In this document: positions 34,532 to 44,200 of the stretch, in pieces | Numbering within the stretch: the first letter of the stretch is position 1 | How the letters are laid out: each line of letters opens with the position of its first letter | DNA from: Flavobacterium seoulense | Lineage (GTDB): Bacteria > Bacteroidota > Bacteroidia > Flavobacteriales > Flavobacteriaceae | Reading direction: 5' to 3' | Assembly (NCBI RefSeq): GCF_000695795.1 | Contig: NZ_JNCA01000013.1 | Span: 1 to 64,000, forward strand | DNA: 64,000 bases | Made by a program: the position numbers and the translations under genes | The notes under the pieces: generated by a model | What the model was told of the DNA's origin: nothing | What the model saw: the letters and a program-made list of their open reading frames with translations, nothing else | Database searches by the model: none

Positions 34532-36427
34532 TTAATAATTAAACCCATAATAATTTTGAATTGCTCCACGGTGATCCGTAATTACCTTTGAAGGATAAGG
34601 ACATAAATAACGTAAAGGAGCGTTTGGCGATACAGCTGAGGCATTATTGTAATTGATAAATCCTCTAAAACTCCATTTTATATCATTGATAGGTTCATAG
34701 CTTGCCGTTTCATTATTCAATGAATACCATTTTGTTGCAAATACATGCTCAGTATAACCGGCAGGACGTGCCTGTAAAATTTCGTTAATTCCCTGAATGT
34801 CTAAAATAGTTCTCGAAGCATTTTTAGGATCTGGGATATTTTTCCAATAAACACTTCCCGGCACCTGATCTATTCCCGGAACATAAGCACCATTAGCAAC
34901 GCGTCCCCAATTCAGCATTTTGTAATATTGATTGTAGATAACTTCACCAAATTTATTCCAGCGTGCTAAATCAAATTTTCGCTTACTTTCGCCTCCAAAT
35001 TCCCATGCACGTTCGTCCATAATTGCCTTAAAGAAAGATTCTGAACTAGTTTTAGAATCCACATAACTTTCTACTTTAACAGACCATTTAGTCTGATCAA
35101 ATGCTCTGCGACGAACACGTTTTAAACATTCACGAGCATCATCACGCGGACCAAAACGTTCGTTTACTGCTTCGGCATACATTAATAACACATCTGCAAA
35201 TCGCATCCAGGAATAGTTTACCCCTGTTCCTTTTCCGCTTGTGCTTCCTAATGGATCATCCATGTATAGTTTAGACCATTTGGCTACAGCCAAACGAGCC
35301 AAATCTAAACGAATTAATTGATTTAATTTTTCATCATACGAAAATGGAGCACAGGTCATATCGCGGCGTAGATCTTCATTATCAAAAGAATACAAATAAG
35401 TTCCTGCCAAACTTAAGTTTCCTGAAGCTCCACCGTAAGGATGACTGCCTTCGGTAATAGGTACTCCAATGTAAAAAGCATATTCTCCCGTAGAGTTTTT
35501 TAATAATGGTAATGAAAACAACACATCATCATCAACTGGTGTTTCCCAGTTATTTTGCTTAATCCAAAAATCACGGTAGCTTAATTTTAAATCATGGTGT
35601 TTTTCGTCAATTACTTTTCCTAAATATTGAATAGCAATATCATAATACAATTCATGATTAGAACCACGCTGCATCTGTCCTATACTTGCAGGATTATTAG
35701 TATCAGGACGTAAAGTCCAGCCACCTCGGGTAAGTGCAAGCAATCCTATTAAACCCTGATTAAAACTTTTAGAAGCACGTTCTACACCATAATCTAATTC
35801 GTTGGCATATTTCATCAAAGGTTCTACTGATTTTAAATCATCAATTAAAAATTCAAGAATTTCATTTCTGTCAGTAACACCTACTGCAAAATTCTCACCT
35901 CCTGATGACGATTTAGTACGAAATATAACATCTCCCCAAATACGAATCATATCTAAATACACCATCGCACGAAGTGTTTTTACTTCGCCATACAATTGAG
36001 TAACATCGGATGGCGTATCTTTACTGGCTGCTTTGTAAATATCAGAGTTTTCGATTCCTTCAATAATATCATTAGACAAATTAATGATCTTATACATTGC
36101 ATTCCAGGTAGAACTTAATGTGGTCCAATAGGGTTTAGGCTCATAACAAGCCAAATCAGAACCGTTTACATTGACTGTATTTGTTGCAACACCTGACATT
36201 TCTACATCAGTATTCATGTTAAAAACAAAAGCAAGACGATTCGAATAAGCATCTTCACTCAACATAAGCGTGTAAACTCCGGCAACAGCAGATTGCATAT
36301 CTTTCTCGGTCTTAAAAACTTCTTTGGCGGTAAAACCAGTGTCTGGTTGAACATCTAAGTAATCTTCGCAAGCTGTAAAAGACATCGCAAAACTTAAAAG
36401 AAGACTATATAATATCTTTTTATTCAT
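34532..36427 (-). CDS. SusD/RagB-family outer-membrane lipoprotein
   Basis: A 631-residue lipoprotein (lipobox SFTACEDYLDV, Cys about 20) with SusD features: N-terminal TPR-like helices (YLDVQPDTGFTAKEVFKTEKDM, VKTLRAMVYLDMIRIWGDV), FADVLLMYAEAVNERFG in the middle and a C-terminal SusD segment (IMDERAWEFGGESKRKFDLARW). SusD forms a lid over the SusC channel and captures oligosaccharide. It lies 21 bp after SusC. By its neighbours the ligand is most likely a pectic oligosaccharide. Confidence 0.95.
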   Translation of the reverse strand: MNKKILYSLLLSFAMSFTACEDYLDVQPDTGFTAKEVFKTEKDMQSAVAGVYTLMLSEDAYSNRLAFVFNMNTDVEMSGVATNTVNVNGSDLACYEPKPYWTTLSSTWNAMYKIINLSNDIIEGIENSDIYKAASKDTPSDVTQLYGEVKTLRAMVYLDMIRIWGDVIFRTKSSSGGENFAVGVTDRNEILEFLIDDLKSVEPLMKYANELDYGVERASKSFNQGLIGLLALTRGGWTLRPDTNNPASIGQMQRGSNHELYYDIAIQYLGKVIDEKHHDLKLSYRDFWIKQNNWETPVDDDVLFSLPLLKNSTGEYAFYIGVPITEGSHPYGGASGNLSLAGTYLYSFDNEDLRRDMTCAPFSYDEKLNQLIRLDLARLAVAKWSKLYMDDPLGSTSGKGTGVNYSWMRFADVLLMYAEAVNERFGPRDDARECLKRVRRRAFDQTKWSVKVESYVDSKTSSESFFKAIMDERAWEFGGESKRKFDLARWNKFGEVIYNQYYKMLNWGRVANGAYVPGIDQVPGSVYWKNIPDPKNASRTILDIQGINEILQARPAGYTEHVFATKWYSLNNETASYEPINDIKWSFRGFINYNNASAVSPNAPLRYLCPYPSKVITDHRGAIQNYYGFNY

Positions 36428-36448
36428 TGTTTTATATATTTAATTTGA

Positions 36449-39400
36449 TTAAAATGATAACTGCACTCCAAAAGTGTAATTTCGGGTTCTTGGATAAGCG
36501 TTATAATCAATATTAGGTGTTAACCCTCTTTCTAAATTAACCTCCGGATCATAGCCTGAATAGTTCGTCCAAATAAATAAATTAGACCCTGTGGTGTAGA
36601 AACGAACTCTGTTGATTCCGAATTTTCTAGTAATATCCTGAGGAATTGTATACCCTATTGTCAGGTTATTTAATCTTAAAAAAGTACCATCCTCAACAGC
36701 ATAAGACATCGCAATAGGACGACCAATTGAAGTAGGATTCCACATGGTTGCATTTTGATTAAATTGTGCTAACAATTCCGGCTGGTAACGAATTTCGTTC
36801 CCCATATCATCATAATTACGCCAACGATTTTCCAAAGAAACTTCCATTCCTAAATTATTCTGATTATTTTGATACCAGTTAGTCATTGAGACTTTATTAG
36901 CATTGAAAACATCAAAACCTACTATGAAATTAAAGAAAGCTGATAAATCAAAATTTTTCCAGGTTGTATTTAAACCAAAACCTCCTGAATATTTTGGATT
37001 AGTATTACCTATTACTTGTCTATCCTGATCTCCAATCACGAATGTATTTGGATCACTTAAATCAATAGGAGTCAGTTTTTTGAATTTAGCATTTCCAGGG
37101 CGTGGAACATCAGATAAGTTTCTTGAATCCGCAATACCTTCTTTTAATTTCCAACTTCTGGTTATAGGATCAAAAGATTCAAAATCATCCATAGTATAGA
37201 ATCCATCATTGACAAAACCATAAATCAAACCTTTTTGTCCTCCTACACGAGCACGATAATCATCATCATTTAATAACTGAGTTCCTGCCCATCCTGAACT
37301 AAGAATCCATTCTTGTTCTCCACTAGCAAGTTTATCAATTCTATTTCTGTTAAATCCTATATTAAAAAGAAGATCCAATTGCCAATCTTTTTTCTGAACA
37401 ACACTTGCATTAATAGCTAATTCTACTCCTTTGTTGGAAGTTTGACCAACATTTTTCATGATTTTTGTAAAACCGGAGGAACCTGGAATATCTGACGGCA
37501 CTAATAAATCTTTAACCGTATTCTTATACAACTCGATATTCCCTGTAATTCTATCTTTAAAGAATCCAAAATCAATACCTAAGTTTCGGGTATAGGTTGT
37601 TTCCCATTTTACATCAGGATTACTTAAGAAATTAGTATTATAAAAATTATAATAATAATGATCTACTTCTCCCCAGCCCACTGATCTGTTTCTTGATACA
37701 CCATAATATTTAGCATACAAATCACCACTAATTCTATCATTACCTGCTAATCCATAACTTAAACGTAATTTTAAGTTTGAAATCGTTTTATTGTCTTTTA
37801 AGAAATTTTCATTCGAAATTCTCCATGCAAATGCTGCTGCAGGAAATACTCCCCAACGGTTATTGGGACCAAACTTAGTAGAACCATCCGTACGAACTGT
37901 AAATGTTGCCAAATACCTGTCGTCAAAACCATAATTCACACGTCCGAAGAAAGAAGAAATTCGGTTAGGAGAACCAGCTGAAGAACCATTTTCATAAGGA
38001 GTTCCCAATGCCAGATTATTTAATGCTTTAGGACCTGAAATATCTTCCGGAAAATAACGGCTACGATAATATTTGCTAATATCTTCCTGATTTTTCATCT
38101 CCTGACCAAGCATCATTTGAAAATCATGAACAGTTTTTATTTTAAATGAGTAATTCAAGACGTTACTCAATTGCCAACGAGGGCTTTGTCCCATTTCCCA
38201 AAGCACAACTGGCTGGTTATTATTGGCATTTGCTGTACCTGTATCAGTACCCCAGAAACGGCCATCTTCACTATATTTATACTCATACCCAAACATGCTT
38301 CGCAAACTTAAACCTTGTGCTATATTCCATGTCAATGCCCCTACAGTGTTAAAAGTACGGGTGTTACGTTTGCGGTAATTTTTCTCAGCTTCCTGTATTG
38401 GATTAAAACGTACTGTAGGCTGATAATCTTCAGGATCAAAATAAGTATTGTCTACTGGTAAAGTCATATAATCCTCCAAACCAAGTGTAGGCGCCTGACG
38501 CAATGCATTAAGCAAACTAACTCCTTCAGTACCGGAACCATCAATAACTTGATTTGTTAAACGTGTTTGAAATTCGAAGGTAAATTTGTCCGATAATCTA
38601 GTATTCAACATTAAATTTAGGTTGGTTTGTCTTAGTCCACTACCAATTAATACACCCGGCTGATCCTGATTCACAAGTGCAAACTTATACTTCGTCTGCT
38701 CATTTCCACCACTTAAATTAAAATCTGTATATCTAGCAATAGGATTAGAACCAAAAATTTCATCCTGCCAGTCAATCCCTTTATTTCCCTGATAAATGTA
38801 TAACTCATTGGCACGGCCATAACGATTGAAAAATGCAGTTGGATTAGAATTACGCTGACGCTCGTACTCATATTGCATCATTACAAATTCATACGGATCC
38901 ATTACATCCATACGATTAGCAAGGGTTTTCATTTGCATATAAGTATTAATATTTACCGAAATTCTACCTGCTTGAGGTTTTTTGGTGGTAACTAAAACAA
39001 CTCCGTTTGCACCTCGGGCTCCATAAATTGCTGTTGATGCCGCATCTTTTAATACTTCTACCGATTCAATGTCTGTTGGAGGAATGTCATTCAAATTAGC
39101 TACCTCAAAACCGTCCACCAAAATTAATGGTGAATTATCCTGCGTGACAGAACCGCCTCCACGAATTCTAATCATGATTTCAGCTCCGGGCGAACCATCA
39201 GCCGAAGTAATTTGTACTCCGGGCAATCTTCCTACTAATGCTTCCGCTACTGAAGAAGTAGGTATTTTAGCTAAATCAGCTCCTTTTATACTTGAAATAG
39301 CTCCTGTAAGATTTCCTCGTTTTTGAGTACCATAACCAATAACGACTACTTCGTTCAATTCGCTGGTAGATTCTTTCATAGTAACATCAATTCCAGATGT

Positions 39401-39670
39401 ACGTCCTTTAAGAGGAACATTAACATCATTCATTCCGATAAACTTTACTACTAAAACTGCTGTTTTAGGATCACTTACTTTTATCGAAAATTTTCCATCA
39501 AGATCTGTGGTCGTGCTTGAGTTTTGGTTTAAAACCATAACCGTTGCAGACGGAATCGACCCCATATTATCTCGTACCACACCGGTTACAGTGGTACGCT
39601 CCTGAGCATAACTATTAAGCATTAACAGCAAAGCAGCCATAATGCTCACGATATGTTTTTTTATCGTCAT
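36449..39670 (-). CDS. SusC/RagA-family TonB-dependent outer-membrane transporter
   Basis: A 1073-residue importer of oligosaccharides. Signal peptide (1-22), carboxypeptidase-regulatory-like domain (about 27-105: TVTGVVRDNMGSIPSATVMV), TonB box (ELNEVVVIGYGTQ, about 110), plug domain (GALSS-like AISSIKGADLAKIP to VLKDAASTAIYGARGANGVVLVTTKK) and a 22-strand-type barrel ending YTFGVQLSF with the expected terminal Phe. It is preceded by two small lipoprotein genes and followed by SusD in one transcript. Confidence 0.95.
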   Translation of the reverse strand: MTIKKHIVSIMAALLLMLNSYAQERTTVTGVVRDNMGSIPSATVMVLNQNSSTTTDLDGKFSIKVSDPKTAVLVVKFIGMNDVNVPLKGRTSGIDVTMKESTSELNEVVVIGYGTQKRGNLTGAISSIKGADLAKIPTSSVAEALVGRLPGVQITSADGSPGAEIMIRIRGGGSVTQDNSPLILVDGFEVANLNDIPPTDIESVEVLKDAASTAIYGARGANGVVLVTTKKPQAGRISVNINTYMQMKTLANRMDVMDPYEFVMMQYEYERQRNSNPTAFFNRYGRANELYIYQGNKGIDWQDEIFGSNPIARYTDFNLSGGNEQTKYKFALVNQDQPGVLIGSGLRQTNLNLMLNTRLSDKFTFEFQTRLTNQVIDGSGTEGVSLLNALRQAPTLGLEDYMTLPVDNTYFDPEDYQPTVRFNPIQEAEKNYRKRNTRTFNTVGALTWNIAQGLSLRSMFGYEYKYSEDGRFWGTDTGTANANNNQPVVLWEMGQSPRWQLSNVLNYSFKIKTVHDFQMMLGQEMKNQEDISKYYRSRYFPEDISGPKALNNLALGTPYENGSSAGSPNRISSFFGRVNYGFDDRYLATFTVRTDGSTKFGPNNRWGVFPAAAFAWRISNENFLKDNKTISNLKLRLSYGLAGNDRISGDLYAKYYGVSRNRSVGWGEVDHYYYNFYNTNFLSNPDVKWETTYTRNLGIDFGFFKDRITGNIELYKNTVKDLLVPSDIPGSSGFTKIMKNVGQTSNKGVELAINASVVQKKDWQLDLLFNIGFNRNRIDKLASGEQEWILSSGWAGTQLLNDDDYRARVGGQKGLIYGFVNDGFYTMDDFESFDPITRSWKLKEGIADSRNLSDVPRPGNAKFKKLTPIDLSDPNTFVIGDQDRQVIGNTNPKYSGGFGLNTTWKNFDLSAFFNFIVGFDVFNANKVSMTNWYQNNQNNLGMEVSLENRWRNYDDMGNEIRYQPELLAQFNQNATMWNPTSIGRPIAMSYAVEDGTFLRLNNLTIGYTIPQDITRKFGINRVRFYTTGSNLFIWTNYSGYDPEVNLERGLTPNIDYNAYPRTRNYTFGVQLSF

Positions 39671-39709
39671 AACTACAATATTTTATTTAGATTTTGTTTT
39701 AGGACTTCT

Positions 39710-40546
39710 TTATTGTCTTGAATTGCTTTTTTTAGCTGTAGCAACGACCCCGTTAATGGTCAATACATAATCCTTAATAATTGGTGTTTCGGGATCATTC
39801 AGATTAAAGTCGATACTGCTAACTCCATTAGGTAAAATTTGAAAAGATCCTTCAAATTCTTTGGTTCTGACAATAACCGAATCCTGAGTCATAAAATCGA
39901 TACGAATACGAACATTATTAGCAGCTTCATCAGTTTGGAATAAAATAAAATCATCCGTGTAATTAACTCCTCCTGTAGTAGTTCTTTTAGTTCTGGAAAC
40001 AGCTAAATCCTGCTGAATAAATGTTTCATCCACAACTTTATAACCACTGCGCTTTACCTCAACAGTAGTTTTAATAATGGCATAACTTGGGTCAGGCGCT
40101 ATATCCCTTGATTTTAAACGTAAAATTCCTGATCTGCTTAGAATATTCATAGTAAGCTTATTTTCGAAAGGAGAACTGTAAGGCATTGCTGCCGAAATTT
40201 TTACCGGCTGATCAGCAGTAATTAATTGGGGAATAATTAAATCATTTAGATTTACCGGAGATTTGACCATTTGTTCCGGAATATCTGTCGCTACAAATTT
40301 GTAAGCTCCATTTTCTAATGCAAAACGGTAATGCGAACTGTAATTAGCAAAAAAATCGCCATTTTCTTTATAAACAAAAATGGGTTTAGTAGAAATACCC
40401 GTATTTAAACTCCAAGGTTCGTCATTGAGCTGGATTTCAAAATCCTTAACAACTGATGTATCATATTTTAATACATCATTATCGCAGGCAGTCATCAGTA
40501 AAAGAGATGCTGCACCTCCTATAATACAATTTCTTATATTTTTCAT
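39710..40546 (-). CDS. Lipoprotein of unknown function upstream of SusC
   Basis: A 278-residue lipoprotein (lipobox LLMTACDND, Cys about 21). It is beta-rich, with a repeat-like internal structure (RSGILRLKSRDIAPDPSYAIIK; VNYTDDFILFQTDEAANNVRIRIDF) and an end, DYVLTINGVVATAKKSNSRQ, that is basic. The layout resembles FimB/Mfa2-type or other two-domain surface lipoproteins, but no family is certain. It is 39 bp upstream of SusC in the same direction, so a role in surface glycan capture or in scaffolding the complex is plausible. Confidence 0.75.
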   Translation of the reverse strand: MKNIRNCIIGGAASLLLMTACDNDVLKYDTSVVKDFEIQLNDEPWSLNTGISTKPIFVYKENGDFFANYSSHYRFALENGAYKFVATDIPEQMVKSPVNLNDLIIPQLITADQPVKISAAMPYSSPFENKLTMNILSRSGILRLKSRDIAPDPSYAIIKTTVEVKRSGYKVVDETFIQQDLAVSRTKRTTTGGVNYTDDFILFQTDEAANNVRIRIDFMTQDSVIVRTKEFEGSFQILPNGVSSIDFNLNDPETPIIKDYVLTINGVVATAKKSNSRQ

Positions 40547-40557
40547 ACGCTCTGATT

Positions 40558-40779
40558 TTAAAATTGAATAATCTTAAAAATCACGCTCGCATGCATAACA
40601 ATAGTACCGAAAGTTGTCGATACCATTTTTTGTGTATTACTTCCAAATTTCAAACTGAGCATTTTTCCTCCTTCATTTTCTGATACTGGAGACAATACCG
40701 TTGCTTTTTTCATTTGACAGCAAGACACTATGATTATCCCCACAAGTAGTAGTAGGACAAAAGTGTTACTTTTTTCCAT
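40558..40779 (-). CDS. Small predicted lipoprotein (73 aa)
   Basis: An open frame of 73 codons with a good lipoprotein signal: FVLLLLVGIIIVSCCQMKK. The mature part is about 50 residues and unlike anything recognised. It starts at the ATG at 40779 and ends 11 bp before the next lipoprotein gene, in a minus-strand transcript from the -7 box at 41061-41068. The signal and spacing argue that it is real, but its small size leaves doubt. Confidence 0.5.
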   Translation of the reverse strand: MEKSNTFVLLLLVGIIIVSCCQMKKATVLSPVSENEGGKMLSLKFGSNTQKMVSTTFGTIVMHASVIFKIIQF

Positions 40780-40809
40780 AAGCTTAATAATTTAATAATG
40801 ATTAGTTAG

Positions 40810-40989
40810 TTAATAGTTAGCCTTAAAAAGACTATTGGTTCGGATGTAAAACTAGATATAGGAAATCTTAATCCGGGAGATAAATTGCTTTTAGAGGTAG
40901 GTGATATTACTAATCAGGTTGAAAAACTTTTTTACCCTGTGTCAATGGTAGAAAAATTGATAAAATACAGGGTACATTTATCTAAATAA
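40810..40989 (+). pseudogene. Orphan coding fragment, 59 codons without start
   Basis: Between an in-frame stop at 40807-40809 and a stop at 40987-40989 the plus strand reads a protein-like sequence: TIGSDVKLDIGNLNPGDKL, LLEVGDITNQVEKLFYPV, SMVEKLIKYRVHLSK. The only ATG is internal, about 15 codons from the end. Base composition is less AT-rich than the surrounding gap. It looks like the 3' end of a lost gene, oriented against the flanking genes. The family was not recognised. Confidence 0.5.
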
Positions 40990-41060
40990 TCAATAAAACC
41001 GATTTAAACGAAAGTAAAAAACACAATCAAAATATTTAAAATCAACACTTTACACACAAA

Positions 41061-41068
41061 CAAACCTA
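41061..41068 (-). promoter_or_regulatory. -7 box of the SusC/SusD operon
   Basis: CAAACCTA on the plus strand is a minus-strand TAGGTTTG box; the start would be near 41054. The 25-bp shared site is absent upstream, consistent with control by another regulator, most likely the adjacent HTCS. Confidence 0.5.
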
Positions 41069-41181
41069 TAATTCATTAGCTTATATAAAATCTTAAATAA
41101 AAGTTAACAAAATCAGTATTATTATACTTACATCTCTGTAAAAAATTACTTTTTTGTATTTAATTTGAATGAAAAGAGTAT

Positions 41182-41228
41182 AAAAAAAATCCACAAATAA
41201 GAACAAACAGCTGTGTCTGTTCTTATTT
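41182..41228 (-). terminator. Terminator of the HTCS gene
   Basis: AAATAAGAACA (41195-41205) pairs perfectly with TGTTCTTATTT (41218-41228). On the minus strand the stem is followed by GTGGA and then eight T (complement of 41182-41189). Confidence 0.7.
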
Positions 41229-41266
41229 ATGAATCCTGAAAAAAAGTATAAAATCAATAATTTAAT

Positions 41267-44200
41267 CTAACGATAAAGACGACGGTATTCGGCAGGTGTA
41301 TAGTTGAATTTAGCTTTAAAACATTTTCCAAAATATTTCAAATCACTAAATCCAACCTCAAAACAAATTTCCTTTATTAGTAAATCTTCTTTTTTAAGCA
41401 TTTCAGCAGCTTCATTCAACCGTATATCACGAATAAATACAACGGGAGAAACTCCAGTTAAATCCTTAAGTTTATTAAAAAAACTGGCGCGCGACATACA
41501 CATTAATTTTCCTAATTCTTCTACTGAAAAATCGGTTTTAGAAACATTGTCTTTTACCAATTTAATTACCTGAAACATAAATTTATGGTCCTGATTAGAA
41601 ATTTGTAGTGGTTCATCGCCTGGAATTTCAGAAATAGTACCACTAGAATACAACATTTGAAGTCGTTTGCGCTGCTCTAAAATGTTTTTGACTCTCGCTT
41701 TTAAATAACTCACATTAAAAGGTTTGTCTATATATTCATCAGCACCATATTCCATTCCTTCTAATTTAGATTCTATAGCCGTTTTGGCACTCAATAAAAT
41801 TACCGGAATGTGGCTTGTAGCAATATTATTTCTAATTAATTTAAGCATTTCAATACCATCCATCTGAGGCATCATAATATCACTGATAATAAAATCAGGA
41901 TTCAAACTTGCTGCTTTTAAATGCCCGTCAATACCATTTTCGGCAACATGAATTTTATATTCTTTTTCTAAAACAGAAACTATAAACTCTCTCAATTCCG
42001 GATCATCTTCGACAACCAAACCTACTGTTTTTCCTTTTTTAATTTCTTCTGATAAAGTTGGAGTAACTTCATTTTCGGTTTCTGAAGCATCCGTTTCTAA
42101 ATAATCCTCAAATTCTTCAAATACAATATCAACATCTTCAGTAAAATGAGAATATCCTTTTAAGAAACTTAACTCGAAAGTACTTCCCTTTCCAACCTCA
42201 CTATTTATCGTAACCGTAGCTCCATGTTTATCAGCCAAATCTTTTACAATCGAAAGACCAATTCCGGTACTTGGATTATTAGGATTTTCATTGTAATTAG
42301 AAAAACGAACAAACAAACGTTTTTGGATAACAGGATTAATTCCGGGTCCATTATCACTTACTTTTAATACAATCTGATTTTCTGATTCTTCGATAATTAT
42401 TTGAATTATATCTCCTTTATGGCAATACTTAAAAGCATTTGAAATTAAATTGACTAAAATTTTATCCAAACTATCCGGATCAGCCCATATAACTGGATTT
42501 TTAACGATCGAATTTACTTCTAAACGTATTTTATTTTGTAAACTTATTTCTCTAAAATTATCTACAATTTTAGCAGCAAATTCATTTAAATCAATCGCTT
42601 TTACTTCTAATTTTCGATTTTCGATTCTCTTTAAATCTAAAATCTGGTTTACCAAATTCAGTAATCGATTACTGTTTTTCTCAATACCCTGAAGTTGTAC
42701 TTTTACTGAATCCTGAATCTCATCATCAGTAAGCATTTTTTCTAAAGGAGCTGTAATCATAGTAAGCGGAGTACGTATTTCATGCGAAATATCAGTAAAA
42801 AACTTCATCTTTAATTCAGATACCTGTTTTTCAATCTGAACATCATTTCGTAATTTTATAATGGTCGAAAATGTACGTCGGATGAATTTAAAAAGTGCTA
42901 TTGCCAGCAGTGCATAAATGATTAATGCCAGATTTGTCCACCAAATCGAAGGAAGAATCGTAATTTCGATACTTCTTTGATTATCAACCCATAAATTATG
43001 ACTATTAGTCGAAGAGATTAAAAGAGTGTATTTTCCTCGGCTCAAATTGGTATAATTAATAGATTGTCCGCCTTTAATGTAATTCCATCCTTTGTCAATT
43101 CCTTCCAGTTTATAACGATAAACGATATTTTCATTCTTCACATAATCCAAAGCTGAAAACTGAACTCTGAAAAAATTTTGATCATGTTCCAGACGAACTT
43201 CTTGTAATAAATCAGGATTACTTGGCGTTTCAGGATTTATCTCATGTAGTTCTTTGTTATTTACCGAAAAACCAGTTATTGCTAAATAGGGTTTATACTG
43301 AAAAGGCTTAATTTTTTCGGGATTAAAAATCACAGCACCATTTGAATACCCCACTACAATTTCTCCGCTAAGAAGACGGGATTTAGTTGCTTCAGAAAAT
43401 ATTTCATTGCCTATAAGCGATTTTAATTCCGGAAAAGTCTCATAAGTCTTTTTATCAGTATCAAATCGTACAATTTGATTGCTGCCCATCAACCATATTT
43501 TCCCTTGTTTATCCTCCTGCATGGCCACAACACCATCAATAGGAAAACCTATTTGTTCCTCTTCAAAATATTGAAATTCCAGTTTTTCTTTTTTATTTAA
43601 ATCGGCCAATAAAACTCCTTTTCCATTAGTTCCCAAAGCCAATTTATTATTTGAAGTCACTAAAATATCCAAAATATCATTTCCTGAAACCTGATCAAAT
43701 TCTTTAAAAACTACTTTAGTTGTCGATGACTTGTTATCAAAGAAAGAGAATAATTTATACGATGAAATAAAAAACAATTGCTGATTTTTACTTTCTACAA
43801 TAGAGCGAACTCTGTCTGCCGATTTTATTGGATAATTTTTCCATTCATTTCTATAATTAATAAAATGAATTCCCTTATTCGATTCCCTGACTGCGTTTAC
43901 TCCTCCTCCCCAGGTTGCAATGTAAATTTTACCTGAACCAGACTGAAAAATTCTATAAATATCATCAGAACTAATACTGTAGCGATTAGATTCATCATAC
44001 TTGTAATGAATCACTTTATAATGAAACGGCTTCAAAGTTGGGAATAAACAAAACAATCCATTACCGCGTGTACCTACCCAAATTCTGCCTCTATTATCCT
44101 GTAGCATGTGGTAAATGTCAGCTCCCCAGCCGGGACTATTTGCCGACAAACTACCGTCAGCCCCCAGCATTCCTATCTTTCTTTTTTTAGAATCGAATAA

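Larger units (their letters stand above)
40780..41266. other. Intergenic region and long leader of the SusC operon
   Basis: This 487-bp gap between HTCS and PUL operon holds the HTCS terminator (41182-41228), the SusC-operon -7 box (41061-41068) and a plus-strand coding remnant (40810-40989) inside the leader. The leader would be about 275 nt, unusually long. Confidence 0.55.
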
